Shown: positions 20,720 through 32,720, counted from the first letter of the stretch. The stretch: 64,000 nucleotides of DNA from Tetraselmis striata (GCA_006384855.1 VCJN01001881.1:1-64000); one strand, 5' to 3'. A program made the numbers and translations. The notes: generated by a model not told the origin, from the letters alone.

Positions 20720-21969
20720 TTACTGTTTATCCAAGATGTCTCGAAGAGAGCCCTTCTGTCCGGTTCCCGTGTTGTGCCACGCCGCATCCCGCGCTGCCAA
20801 CCCCCGTTGTATGTCGCCTAACATGGAGCGCTCAAACCGATCCACAGCCGTGGCCCGGGGCACTGCGGTGTACTTGACCCCGTACCGCATAGTCTCAAAC
20901 TCCGGCCACGTGCACTTCAAGCTCCGGAGATCATAGCTCCCGGTCACGACGTTGAACGCCGGAAAGGAGACCTCTGCTTCCGGCATTAGGTCCTTGAGTC
21001 CATCCCTTGGTACAGTGTTGCCGAGAGGTACTGCCCGGTGGAACAAGTCATCCACCTCCCGGTCTACAGCGATAACAAGGTCGTGAACACAGTTATCGCG
21101 GAAGGCGTCTGCGATAGCGTCGTGATGTACACGCCAGTAGGCGTCTCTAGGTGCCGGGAGGTTCATGAGCGCGTCGCCGTATAGGTCAACAGTGACGGGG
21201 TTGTGCTCTGTCGAGGGCAAAATGAGTTGGCTCCAACCACCGGGCCCAAGCACGGGCTAGGCAGAAAGAAGTACCCGGCAGCGACCTCCCGCAGCTCATG
21301 CGGAGTCATGACCGTCCGCGCGGTGGGGATGGCCATTGTCCACATGCCCGACGCCGCATCGAGCTGGTTGAACAAGATCCGTTCCCTATATGTGACAGGG
21401 AGAGCGCACACCTCATTTCGAAGCCGAGAATTGTTGGCCTTGTCTAGAAATGCCGTCAGCTCCTTTTGCGAGCCCGACGCAGCCTCCGCTTCCCGCTCCA
21501 TCACGCGCGCATCTGCGTCGCTGAGGTCGCCGGCAGTAGCCCTTGGAGGCGGCCCCACGCCTCGCGCATCGCCGCGGCGTAGCTGCCCGACCCATGCGCA
21601 TCGTTGAGGACGTAGTGGTCATACCGGCGGGCGGAAGAAGTTGCGTTGAAGCTGCCTCGGCCAAGTACGGACCCGAGCTGTGGGTCGAAGAAACCTGGGG
21701 TGGGGGTGTTGGTGCCGGAGTTCCTAGTTAGGAACCTTCGGAGGATGTCATTCATGCAACCGATAAAGGCGGCATCACGAACGGTAGCCATGCGGCGGAT
21801 GCCAGCGCCCTTCAACCGAGTGGGGAGGTGAAGCCTGCTGCGCGCCCTAGCCACTGCATCCTCGCTCAAGGTAGCCGCCTCCGCTGCCATGCATAGGGTC
21901 GGGGTCGTGCAAAAGCTCCGCCATGAAATCGGTTATTACTGGATTGGTGTCGGTGCCGTACGTGGAGGG
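20720..21969 (-). mobile_element. LINE-type retrotransposon fragment (downstream part)
   Basis: Three overlapping minus-strand ORFs (21890-21501, 21558-21163, 21253-20720) form one protein with frameshifts. It reads LHLPTRLKGAGIRR (the basic post-RT motif), then SGMWTMAIPTARTVMTPHEL, then DLMPEAEVSFPAFNVVTGSY. Regions of this kind follow the reverse transcriptase in many LINEs and related algal elements. The upstream part lies at 25914-26390, on the other side of hAT transposon 2, and the two reconnect when hAT 2 is removed. No intact frame remains. Confidence 0.6.
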
Positions 21970-22089
21970 ATCAAAAGTAAAGCTCCGCATCGGTCCTGGG
22001 GACTTAAATATCAATAATTGATTATATTCGGAACCTAAAGATCAAGAATTGATTCTTAATCCGGTTGATCCGATCTTTATTTGATTTTA

Positions 22090-22245
22090 TTTAGTTCGTA
22101 AATATCGGTGCACCAGTGAATCCCACCCCCTAAATACCAATGCACAAGTAGATCCTAACACCTAAATCTCGGTGCACCAGTAAATTCCACCACCCAAATA
22201 CCAATGCACGAGTAAATTCTGTCTGAAATGTTGGTGCACCAAAGC
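22090..22245. repeat. Subterminal repeats of hAT 2, left end
   Basis: Several copies of a ~30-bp motif (CGGTGCACCAGTAAATTCC, alternating with ACCAATGCACAAGTA) are arranged head to tail. Each contains the palindrome GGTGCACC or a variant. They are plausible transposase-binding sites. The matching group is at 25575-25830. Confidence 0.7.
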
Positions 22246-23227
22246 AGATTTATGCAGTATTAGGGCATTTTATTCCGTGATTTTGCGAAAATGCCGGAAT
22301 GTATGAAATTGTGTCCCGATTATCCAATGAATACTGGGCCTCTGGACCGCAAACAATACATCATTACTAGCGGTACACAATTGTCCATTCAGCACCACAA
22401 CATGTAATCCTTATACTACAGCACCTGCCATGTGCTAAGTACTACAAAGTATGTATGGGATGAATCCCATACAACTTGGGAAAAATATGCGGCCCTTACC
22501 CTCCCTCTTAGTCCGCTGGAATCATCAATGAGTTTAACCCTCTCCCGGTTATGTATTATGGGCCTCTCCAGGACAGAGTTTAACCCTCTCCATCAGGTTG
22601 TTAGGGATCATTGGGCAAAAATAGATACGCACCGCTGCTGGTGACACAGAACGATGTATATGCATGGTGAGTGAATGACTGTTGCTGGCATGGCTGGCAT
22701 GTGCTGGTTGTTACTGATGGTTGCGGTCTATGATGCCATATTTGCAATGCCGCGTGATAAGATGTGGTTACATGGGTAATTGGCTGCAATACCGACACCA
22801 CCGACACAAAACCACGTCTACTCTAGGTCCTTGTACACAAGGAGCGAATGCTCCAGTGTCGTATCGGAGGCGGACTTCTTGAAGTCGATGTGCATTCTCC
22901 CGGTGGCAGAGAAGAGGCGCTCCACACCAGCTGACGTTGCAGGGAACACATGGTACAAGCGAGCCATCTTGCTCATGTGAGGAAATATTGCTTGCCTTTT
23001 CTTCCTCCATGCCAACAGATCAAAGTCTGTTCCATCATCATTGATGGGATTCACCTGCAGCCAATATTCGTTACGTCAGCATCATTTATGGCACACAAAT
23101 GGTAGCGCATTAATATGGCACACGAGCATCACTACTTCACTACCACCACAACATCATGTGCGCACCTGGGTGAGTTTAAGGTAATCCTCCACCTTCTTCA
23201 TCTGCACTGCAAGTGCCTCGGCAGGGA

Positions 23228-23260
23228 AGTGAGCGGGGGGGGGGGGGGGCGGGGGGGGCG
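23228..23260. repeat. Poly-G tract
   Basis: A near-continuous G run interrupted by single C bases, within hAT 2 just upstream (minus sense) of the dimerisation exon. Confidence 0.9.
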
Positions 23261-23634
23261 TTATTATCGTCCTACTGCTCGACTATGCGCATTAGCAATA
23301 ATATCACCCCAACGACGCCTGACAGCTTGGCCTTCTTGATGGGCGCCGCATTGAAGGCGGTGCGCCTCCTGATAGGTGCGGCGGGAGCTGCTTAAGCCAG
23401 TTCCAGCGGTGGCGCGAAATCCTCTTTGTAAGCGCCTTGGAGGTACTTGTACGCCTTCATCCTACGGTCAGCCTAACAAAATCAAAGTTTTCCCTGCATA
23501 GCGAAACCATACATTGCGTCACCCACTCATTGAACAAACATAAAGGGGAAAATCAGTCACCACACGCATCAACATCATTGCGGCGAATGACCTTGGGTCC
23601 AAACTTGTACCAACCAAAGGCTAAAGCAGCACAT

Positions 23635-24205
23635 GCACATTAAGCGCACCCTACCTACATCATTGGATAGCAGTATGCGGGGTTATATGGCAGCATCAGC
23701 ACATTAAGCGCACCCTACCTACATCATTGGATAGCAGTATGCGGGGTTATATGGCAGCATCTGCACATTAAGCGCACCCTACCTACATCATTGAATAGCA
23801 GTATGCGGGGTTATATGGCAGCATCTGCACATCAAGCGCACCTACCCTACCTACATCACTGGATAGCAGTATGCGGGGTTATATGGAAGCATTTGCACAT
23901 CAAGTGCACCTACCCTACCTACATCACTGGATAGCAGTATGCGGGGTTATATGGCAGCATCCGCACATTAAGCGCTACCCTACCTACATCACTGGATAGC
24001 ATTATGCGGGGTTATATAGGCAACATCTGCACATTGAGCGCACCCTACCTACATCACTGGATAGTAGTATGCGGGGTTGTATGGCAGCATCTACACATTA
24101 AGCGCACCCTATCCTACCTATATCACTATATAGCAGTATGCGGAGTTATATGGCAGCATCTGCATATTAAACGCACCCTACCTACATCATTGGATAGCAC
24201 TACGC
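23635..24205. repeat. ~63-bp tandem repeat, about nine copies
   Basis: The unit includes CACATTAAGCGCACCCTACC, TACATCATTGGATAGCAGTA and TGCGGGGTTATATGGCAGCA. Later units have short indels (CACCTACCCTACC) and more substitutions. The array lies inside hAT 2. Part of the unit resembles the 187-bp satellite at 830-1700. Confidence 0.9.
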
Positions 24206-25574
24206 GGGGTCACCTGACTGTACCGCAGCTAATTAGGAATGATTGAAGTAGGGCCTAGCCTGATTGAATGGCTTGGCAAGGAGCAGCAGTTCCTTCAATT
24301 CGAAGTCAGGTGCAATCCAATAGGCCATGATGGCAAGTATGTGGAAATACCGTTTTCACCCCAGATGTCCGCAGTGAAGGAGACATGTAGTCCTTCCTAT
24401 TGCAAGTCCTTAATCTCATGCAAGAAGTAGCAGTAGAAATGTGTGTGGGCATGCATGATGTGTCCTTATCGGTTTCGATGAAAATGGGGGACATGGAGTA
24501 ATTGCGCAGCATACTACTCACCTTTATCATGAGAAGGTTCTCCATGCTGGGTTGCAGTGGCACTACACGATAAGGCGTAGCCTCTGCAAATGGCAATCAG
24601 ATCTGCATCGTTTGCTAGGAAAGGGTAAAAGGGAGGCAAGGGGGAGTGTCAGTGGAGGGGGCGGAGCGCGGCGCGTCTCACCAGCGGCGGGCGTGGGGTT
24701 TTGTGTGTCGCCGACAATCACCGCCTGCTGGGTGTTAGCCGCTTCGTCACTGGGGTTGACCTCCTGCGGGAGGCTGCCAATGCCTTAGGCCCCCTGACCA
24801 CCCATGGTGCTCGGCTGCTTGTTCGTGGGGCGAGCAAAGCTGAGGGCATGTCTGGCCTCGAGAAACTCCTCGATCTTGGTCTTGCTGTCGTCGTCCACCA
24901 TGTGACGACGACAGCAAGCTTCGCGAGTATCGGCGGCCTCCGTAGTATCGGCCGTCTCGCCGAGGCCATCCCAAGCGCACGATGTAACGCTCCGCGCTTA
25001 TCCCGTGTCATTTAGCCAAGGATCTTCTCGACTTTTTTACTCTTCGCAACCCTTGTACATGTCGGCGAAACTAATGGGTGTGCGCTTGGGTCCAGGTGGG
25101 CTGCCTTATGGGTCCATTGTGGGATCCCGTGCAAGAGGAAGTGGTGCCCGCGGCCGGCCGCGCTTCCTGCCCATATCGTTTGAATCCTTAGTAGTTTTGG
25201 TACCAAGCAAGACTTCATGTACTCGGACGAAAAGTTAGTTCAAACAGATTCGAACTGGCTGTCGCTATGGCCGTGTGCAGTCTCGTTACGAGGTACTTGA
25301 AAATCGCGGCCACGCCCATGGTTCCAGGGTTCCCACGCCGCCGCGCTGTTGCCCACCCACCGTCGTCATGCCATGGGATCATGACGCCATGATTCCGTCA
25401 TTGTTATATCTATACCGTCCGATCCTTATCCGGCTATTGTACTGCCGTCGATTAAATCTTGGAGCCAAGATTCCACATTTGTTCAATGGCAACCGTGAGA
25501 TGGTTGCAGTGACTCATCGTCACTACCTAAACCGTCGATGCTACATGTATCCCATGGCGGTTGATTCTCGGTTG

Positions 25575-25830
25575 ATTATTGGTGCACCAGTCGTTGATTC
25601 CATTACGCGGCTAAATATTGGTGCATCGATTAAATCGAGAGTTAAACATCGGTGCACCAGTAAATTCCACCACCCAAATATTGGTGCACTAGTAAATTCC
25701 ACCACCTAAATGTCGGTGCATAAGTAAACTCCACCACCTAAATACCAATGCACTAGTAAATCCCACCACCTAAGCTAAATATCGGTGCACCAGTAAATCC
25801 CACCACCTAAATACCAATGGCCTAAGTATT
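25575..25830. repeat. Subterminal repeats of hAT 2, right end
   Basis: About six copies of GGTGCACCAGTAAATCCCAC variants alternate with ACCAATGCACTAGTA, in the same orientation as the left-end group. Confidence 0.7.
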
Positions 25831-25913
25831 GATTCGTGGTGCGATTCACGATCTGCCTTGTGCGCCAAGTTTTGATCTTTCATCAATACTTGATGCGGAG
25901 CCTTAATCAAAAG

Positions 25914-26390
25914 AGACCCCTAGCACCCGCTCGACCGCCGCGAGGACGGTGGCATCCACCGCCTCCGCAAAGGCCTCCACCTCGGACGGAAGGCAGTTGC
26001 GGAGCCAATACCCCGCCTTGTGTTGCATGCAACGCTTGAGCAAGGCCCATGCGTGGTGATGCAGGGCGTGGGTGTACTATCGGCTGGGCTTGGCAAATAG
26101 GAGCTTGCTAAGGGTAGCATCCACGTCCTCATGTAGCTCCTCCGCCTTGCCGCGCATGTACGCCTACTCTGGCGATCCGAGCGGCACGTTGAGGACCGGG
26201 ATGCCGTGGTGGCCATCTAGCTCGGACCACTCGATGTCGGCCGGGGTCTCACGCCGCACGGCCTCCATGTCTGCGATGTACGCGTGCATCTTGTCGAAGA
26301 GCACCTCAAGCCCCACCGACGCCTTGATGGAGGTGCGGAAGTATACCCCGGGGACGGTATACTGAAACCAATCTGGTACTAGGACTTTGC
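25914..26390 (-). mobile_element. LINE-type reverse transcriptase fragment (upstream part)
   Basis: On the minus strand, coding runs 26448 to about 25914 with stops or frame changes. HHGIPVLNVPLGSPE is the conserved G-x-P-V-L-x-V-P-L-G-S segment following the RT palm. It is followed by a helix-rich thumb region (HHHAWALLKRCMQHKAGYWL) that ends at the hAT 2 target site. The remainder of the same element lies at 20720-21969. The 5' end is cut at the inverted block beginning near 26397. Confidence 0.6.
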
Positions 26391-26396
26391 GACCGC

Positions 26397-26900
26397 TGAG
26401 TCGGCGGGTGGCCAGCAGCACCCGATAAAACAAGCAGGCCCAACGCATGCGATTTTCCGATATATATTGTCAGCCTACTGGGCTTGCTCGGGACCGAAAA
26501 ATAAGAATGGTGATCAACTGTTTTGCACCTTCGCGTCAGAGCATTCGTGATGCATTTGTTCTGCACTCCCATTCTATTGCTCCGATTCGTGTAGATTTTC
26601 CTCTTCGCGGGGTTCGGACAGTTGATATTTTACTCTGTTATTTATCCGCGGACCTTTCTGATTATCCTTTTTTGGTAATTCCTGATATCGCCTTCTGCTG
26701 CTAGCTCATGTAATTTATCCGCTAATGACCGTTTGTATTTGTACGGTAGCGTAAATGCCCGACAACTCGATATTCTACAAATATACTGCCGTACATTTTA
26801 TTCAGTTCGGAACTACGGAAATCCGTACCCACGTGACAAGCTAGTCCGCATGGGTACAAGTTACGGACTCGTATCGTACGCTGCACCTGTACGAATGAGC
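26397..26900. repeat. Upstream block of ATPase copy 1, inverted relative to copy 2
   Basis: This block is the reverse complement (with substitutions and small indels) of 48660-49105 upstream of ATPase copy 2. For example, GGACTCGTATCGTACG at 26865 corresponds to CGTACGATACGAGTCC at 48676, and the GGGTGGCCAGCAGC end near 26405 to GCTGCTGGCCACCC near 49085. The DNA from about 26903 to the ATG is collinear between the copies. The block may carry regulatory sequence, but I see no clear promoter motif. Confidence 0.8.
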
Positions 26901-27097
26901 CAACGGCGACGGGGGGAGCGCGCGCTGCCGCGCATATCCGTGCGCATCGTCCCGCCGGCCGGCCTGACATCGGGAGCTCTTCAAATACAGCGGTGGCAGC
27001 GCTGCAAAGCCACTTTCGACTTGCGCTGCACACTGCGGAGCTGCTTCTGCGTGAGCTCACTCAGCTGCCTCTTCGCGGCCCTGGGTCATTCTTTGCC

Positions 27098-30000
27098 ATG
27101 GATCTCCCCAAGTATCACCTGATGTCCCCTGACGAGGCCTTCTCGGCCGTCGGGGGTACCGATAAGCAGAGCGAGCAGTGGGTCGCTGCGCAGCGCGAGA
27201 AGTACGGCGCGAACAAGCTTAAGGAGGCCGAGACGCGCTCGCTGCTGTCCGTCATCGTCAGCAACTTCATCAACCCCATCAACGCCATCCTGGGCGCCGT
27301 CCTGGTGCTGGCGTGCATCCTGGAGGAGTGGATCGAGGCCGTGGTGGTGGTGCTCGTAATCTTGCTCAACTCGTGCATCTCCATCGTCCAGGAGTACAGG
27401 TCGGAGCAGAGCATGGACGCCATCCGCCACTTGGGGGGCGCCACCAACGCCAACGTTGTGCGCAACGGCCGCACGCAGTCCATCCCCCTCACCGACGTCG
27501 TCGTCGGTGACATCGTGGAGATGAAGCAGGGGGATGTAGTGCCAGCCGACATCCGCCTCCTCGAGGTGACCCCCCCCCCCCCCCCACACACTCACGACAC
27601 AGCTGACCCTGCGGGGACTGTTCATATCCGTACCGTGACATACGGATCAATATCGCTGCCATTTATGGCGCCCCAAAAGCACTCTCTACATGCGGCTTGG
27701 CGCCGTCGGCCCCGAGCGTCGACCTATCTTGCTAAACAACATCCCTCGGACTTTCATTGCCGACAGCCTATCTGACTGTCGCCGTACCTGTCGCGACCTC
27801 GCAGCTGAGCCGCCTGGAGGTCGACGAGGCCGCGCTCACCGGCGAGAGTGTCCCCGTGATAAAGACGCTGCCGGCCATCCCGCACCCCAAGAGCGTAGAC
27901 GAGGATGTCGCCGTGGGCGACCGTACCAACATGTGCTTCCGCCAGACCAGCGTTGCCCAGGGTAGTGGCCGCGGTGAGTGCCCCCGATCCGAGAATACTG
28001 CGATGCTTGTCAACACTGCGAGCTGTTAAACCAAGTTATCAAGCGTTCCGAGTCGAATCGCGATCGAAACAACTACGTGGCAGTGTGCTGAGCGGAAGGC
28101 ACCTACTCATTACTGCATTCGTTGTTGCAGGCGTGGTTGTGTTTGTCGGCGAGTCCACCGAGATCGGTAAGATCGCCGCCCGTCTGGCGACCGGGGGCAC
28201 CAGCAAGAAGACTGCCCTGACAGTGACCATGGAGAAGCTGATGTACTTCCTGGTGTTTGTCGGTCTTGTGTTCGGTACGCTTGCCGACATTGCGTTGTTG
28301 CATACTGAGTGTGAATGCCGCGTGATCCCAGCTGTCGATTGATTGCATGTATTTCTCGGGAGGATGATGGACTGATGCCGCGATGGTGTCGCACCTCCTC
28401 CCTTGCAGCCGTCTTCATCTTCTGGGCCTTCAACTGGGAGATCACCGACCAGGCTCTGCTGTACGCCTCCGCCACCCTGGTCGCCATCCTGCCCGAGGCT
28501 GCCATTGTGCTCATCACCGTCACCATGGCCATCTCCGTCAAGCGCATGGCTGCCTCCAATGCCATCGTGCGCAAGATGACAGCGCTGGAGCAGCTGGGCA
28601 AGGTCACGGACATCTGCTCCGACAAGACGGGCACCCTGACGGAGGGCAAGATGCGCCCCGCGCAGCTGGTGCTGACCCAGCAGGACGGCACCCCCTTCCA
28701 CGAGCTCACCCCCAACGGCCCCGCCAACAGCCGCAAGGCTGAGTGGTCCACCCCGCTCACCTCGCTCCAGGGCGACGCCATGTCCTGCCTGGGCGACGCC
28801 CTGCGCGCTCTCATCCTGTGCAGCAGTACCAGCATGGTGCAGGTGGGCGGTGGCGATGATCTGGAGGGCCACGGCTCCCCCACCGAGCTGGCGCTGATGG
28901 AGATGGCCTGGAAGGTGAGCTACGGCATCCGTGACCGCGTGCCCGACCTGAATGCCGCCAAGGCCGGCTGGCAGTCCCGCGGCACCTTTGACTTTGACTC
29001 CAAGACCAAGACCATGAGCACCGGCTGGTACCACGCCGAGCTCGCCACCAGCCTGTGCACCGTGAAGGGCGCCCCCGAGTCCATCCTGCCTCGCTGCGCC
29101 GGCAACCCGGGCGCCAACAGCCGCCTGGTGGCCATCATGGACCACCTCGCCTCCCAGGGCCTGCGCGTGTTGGCCGTCGCCCAGCGCACCGACCTCTCCC
29201 TGGCGGAGTCCACTGCCGACATTGCCAACTCGGAGCGCAGTGACATTGAGAAGGATCTGCGCCTGCTGGCGCTGTGCGCTGTGCGTGACCCGCCCAAGCA
29301 GTCCTCCATCACTGCTGTGGCGCAGTGCTTCACCGCCGGCATCGTGGTGCGCATGCTCACCGGCGACCACCCCGCCACCGCGGAGGCCATTGCCAAGGAG
29401 ATTGGCATCATCCCCGAGGGCCCCGCTGGCAAGGGCGTGGTGACCACTGGCCCCAAGATGGACGCCATGACTGACGAGGAGCTGGACGAGATGGAGGAGC
29501 TGCCCCTCATCGTGGCGCGCTGCTCCCCGGAGAGCAAGGTCCGCATGGTGGAGGCGCTGCACCGCCGCGGGAAGATCGTGGCGATGACTGGTGACGGCGT
29601 GAACGACTCCCCCAGCATCAAGGAGGCGGACATTGGCATTGCCATGGGCATCACCGGCTCCGACGTTACCAAGGGCGTGGCCGACATTGTGCTGGCGGAC
29701 GACAACTTTGCCACCATCGTGAGCGCGGTGCGCGAGGGGCGCCGCATCTTTGCATCCATCAGCAACTTTGTCATGCACCTGCTGAGCGGCAACATGGCCG
29801 AGGCGGTGGTGCTCCTCATCTCGCTGGGCTACATCATCGACGACCAGGGCTACCCCATCTTTGTGCTCAGCCCCATCGCCATCCTGTTCATCAACACCGC
29901 CACCGGCAGCGGCCCCGCCATCGGTATCGCCCTGGACGACTGCGCGCCCGACCTCATGCGCCGCCCGCCGGTGTCCCACTCCATCTTCACCAAGGAGTGC

Positions 30001-30513
30001 ATCATGGACTGCGTGGTGTACGGCTTCCTCATGGGCGGCATGTCCCTGGCCGCCTTCTCCATCTTCCTGTGGTTTGGCTCCGACGGCAACCTGGGCGTCA
30101 ACTGCAACACCAACGAGGGCACCAACTGCGAGACGGTGCTGGAGGCGCGCGCCTGCTCCTTCCTGGCGCTCAACACCCTGCTGCTGCTGCACGCGTACAA
30201 CTGTCGCCACCAGCGCCTGCCCTTCTGGAAGTCGCCTCTCAACAACAAGGTCCTTTTTGGCTCCTTCATCATCGGCACCCTCATCTGCGTGCCGCTGCTG
30301 TACGTGCCCTACCTCTCCACCAAAGTCTTCAAGCACTACGGCGGCTCATGGGAGTGGGGTATGATCGCCGCCATGAGCGTGGCCTTCATGGCCCTGTGCG
30401 AGTTCTACAAGCTCCTCAAGCGCTGCTTCATGCCTGCGCTCACCACCTACACCGACAAGCCCGAGGTTTCCATCAAGGTGGACGGCGCCAAGCGCCTGAA
30501 CGCCTCCACGTAA
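27098..30513 (+). CDS. P-type IID (ENA-like) Na+/K+-transporting ATPase, copy 1
   Basis: Exons 27098-27565, 27805-27973, 28131-28274 and 28409-30513 encode about 961 residues. Family hallmarks: LTGES (~167-171, actuator domain), PEAAIVLIT in membrane segment 4, DKTGTLT with the phosphorylated Asp at ~332, MTGDGVNDS (~653-661), and six C-terminal membrane segments with SGPAIGIALDDCAPDLMRRP. The sequence around segment 4 (TMAISVKRM..IVRK..ALE) is typical of subfamily IID, which exports Na+ or K+ across the plasma membrane in fungi, mosses and algae. It has no heavy-metal-binding N-terminus. ATG 27098 is the first in frame and begins MDLPKYHLMS. Intron 1 starts GTGA followed by a poly-C run. A second copy lies ~22 kb downstream. 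Confidence 0.93.
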
Positions 30514-30635
30514 TGCCAGTGGGAACGCCCGATGTCCTCACTACATGGGCACCAGTCTGCCTCGCTGAGCTTATCAATATAACACACTAATATCACATTG
30601 ATGTATCATAAAATAGAACCTCAAAGATTATCTCA

Positions 30636-30640
30636 TGTAA
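30636..30640 (+). terminator. Polyadenylation signal TGTAA, ATPase copy 1
   Basis: TGTAA lies 123 nt past the stop codon in a sequence (TCTCATGTAAATAACATGTC) conserved downstream of copy 2 (52834-52838). TGTAA is the usual green-algal nuclear polyadenylation signal. Confidence 0.6.
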
Positions 30641-31924
30641 ATAACATGTCAAGCTAGAACCAACGGTTCCTGGCAACTGCTTGGAACTGGCTGCTGACTG
30701 TTCTCAATGACTTGCTTGCGCAACTGCTTGGAACTTGCTGCACCATATGGCAGTGCGCGTGGTGTTATTCATGATAGGCATCTTCCCATGCTGCAACTTG
30801 CGGCCATCCGGTGAGGCCACAGCACGGGCACCTACCCCAGATGGCCATGATGTCTTTACACCACAATGTGGTGTAAGACATGATGTGGTGAGGAAGGGGG
30901 GGGGGGGGCACTTACATGTCATCTTTCATGCGTCATGAGGTGCATGTCTCTTTGATATGGCGCATGTCTCTGCAGCAGCAATACCCTGCACGCAGGTTTT
31001 GGATTCCAAACCCGCTGGCAGTGTGCTGCCGCAGCTTTTTCCTAGATCAGTGCGCTGGTAGCGGCGCCAACCATGCGGGCGCGTGTACTTTTCTTAGTTG
31101 ATGAATTCCCCTGCTAACCTTCATTTCCATTTTCCGTGTACCACCCCTTTCTCCTTGCGCTCTGCCTCAGTCTCTCTGTCTCTCTCTCTCTCTCTGTCTC
31201 TCTCTCTCTCTCTGTCTCTCTCTCTCTCTCCCCTGTCTGTGGTGATGGTGAGGGTTGCTGCTCACACACTTGACGACGCCAAGGGAGCACCGACGCATGC
31301 ACAGGTATCTACTTGCGGCGGACATAGTCCGTGCCGGGTAATGCACCTTGTGGGGAGGCTGCGGCCGCCGGATGCGTTGCCTGCAGCCAGCTTTCGCCTA
31401 CATCACAACATCCATGGCCGTCCCTCATCCAGCAGACATACTAGATACACATGAGGGGTATGGCATGCACTCCTTGGCTCGCATACACAGGCACTACACA
31501 TGCCACAGCCGTACGTATGCAGCCTTCTTTATTTACATCATATGACATGCCAATTGTAGCATTTCGTAGCAAATACTGCATTGTACCTGTGGGTTGAGGG
31601 AAAGGAAGCCCAAGAACCCACATTTAGACATTTCAAAAGGAGGTGGGCAAGGGGGATTAGCCACTTCGGTCTTCAGGTTTGAGGAGGGGGCGGGGCGGCG
31701 CCCGGCGGAGCGGGGGCGCTGCCGAGAAGGCTGCGAAGGACCACTTATCAACCCTGCGGGGGCGGCCGGGGGGGGGGGGGGGGGGGGGAGGGGGCGCTCT
31801 ATTGATGCGGCTCCCGGCCCGCTTGAGTCAGTCCCCAAGGTGCATGGAGGTAGCGGCGTTCCACGTAAGGGTGGAATAGCACCGTCGCCCGGGAGCGCCC
31901 AGAATCGGTCGGGTTGCTGGTGGT

Positions 31925-31955
<31 letters not shown>

Positions 31956-31990
31956 GGGAACGCCGCGTCGCGGTAGATGACGACGAAGCG
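30641..31990. other. Intergenic DNA without a supported gene
   Basis: It contains a TCTC/TGTC microsatellite (about 31165-31232), a G run at 30896-30908, long G runs at about 31769-31795 and 31925-31954, and a short palindromic stretch near 30857-30885 (ACACCACAATGTGGTGT). The short ORFs have no recognisable domain. Confidence 0.6.
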
Positions 31991-32720
31991 GCGCAGAAGA
32001 ACTGTCTAACTTGGCACGGCGGCGGCATGGAGTTGCAATAGGGGCGTGAACCCGTCTCGACGCTTACGGTGTCCCGCCTTCTCGCGGTTGACGAAGAGGT
32101 GATGTTGTGGGCGTCGACGGTCCATGTCGTTGAGTCGGCAGGAGACGATGACTCACCACGGGAGTAAAACATAAACGTCGAGCAGATCGCGTCGCCGTTG
32201 CGAAGGATGTTGCCGTAGTCGCTGGCGGTCGTGGGAATGGCAGCCAGCAAAGTCGTCGAGGATGTCGGTGATGACGTCGCATGCCAGGTGGTCGCGCCGA
32301 AGCTCCTCGTTGGTCTTGAGCTGACGGATTTGAAGCGCGCGCTCCATGTCGATGGCTGGACTGGCAGCCGGGGCGTCATCCCGACCGGTGTGACGCAGGA
32401 AGTTGTCGAGTGCGGAGAGGCAGGGTTGCAGAGAGCCGGCGCCGATAGATGGTGCCGTGCTCCGCAATCCACGCGAGGTAGCGGACGCACGTTGCCTCGG
32501 TGCAGTCTAGAGGGTGGAGATGCCTTCCTCGTGGATGCATAAGTCGGCGAAGAGGCGGATCTTGCCCTCGTAGTTTGAGTAGGTGCCGGCGGTGAGTGAT
32601 GTAGTCAGCAGGTGGAGCACCTTGGCGCCCCAGTCGTTCGTTCGTGCCGTGCAGAGCTTCGATGTTGCATCGCATGAGCTCGCTCCATAGGGCCTTCGCC
32701 TGCGATGAAGTACGTCGGCG
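31990..32720 (-). pseudogene. Tyrosine-recombinase element remnant (core-binding domain)
   Basis: The minus strand reads, with frame changes, YSNYEGKIRLFADLCIHEEG (about 32580-32520), RYLAWIAEHGTI (about 32475), then AGSLQPCLSALDNFLRHTGR and the helix following it (32430-32330). This order matches the SAM-like core-binding domain of tyrosine recombinases in DIRS-, Ngaro- or Crypton-type elements. A downstream segment (CSTFMFYSRGESS) may be the start of the catalytic domain, but the catalytic R..HxxR..Y residues are not visible. It is truncated and frame-shifted. Confidence 0.5.

Larger units (their letters stand above)
22818..25218 (-). pseudogene. Degenerate hAT transposase gene
   Basis: Read on the minus strand from about 25218 to 22818. 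Around 24400-24300, FTADIWGENGIST matches the first catalytic Asp region of hAT transposases and continues in another frame as IAPDFELKELLLLAKPF. At 23054-22818, the dimerisation domain is plain: FPHMSKMARLYHVFPATSAG followed by VERLFSATGRM. The middle holds a 63-bp tandem repeat array (23635-24205), either in an intron or disrupting the gene. The upstream acidic part (about 25000-24700) is readable only across frames. I could not build an intact model. Confidence 0.65.
21978..25905 (-). mobile_element. hAT DNA transposon 2, 3928 bp, inserted in a LINE
   Basis: Terminal inverted repeats: left TAAAGCTCCGCATCGG; right, read inward, TAAGGCTCCGCATCAAG. It is flanked by perfect 8-bp duplications ATCAAAAG at 21970-21977 and 25906-25913, the hAT hallmark. 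Both ends carry arrays of a subterminal motif GGTGCACCAGTAAAT. The interior holds fragments of a minus-strand hAT transposase and a 63-bp tandem repeat. Its termini differ from those of hAT 1, so this is a separate family. Confidence 0.9.

Noticed and set aside
23635-24205. LTR or second satellite gene candidates within hAT 2
   Set aside because: The 63-bp units are simple tandem repeats. The short ORF through them repeats the unit and ends at stops.
28039-30336. 765-codon ORF antisense to ATPase copy 1 (and similar antisense ORFs at 50208-52500)
   Set aside because: The sense strand encodes a clear, conserved P-type ATPase with all motifs. The antisense frame is open because of GC-rich third codon positions, and its His/Gly/Val-rich composition is that of a shadow frame.
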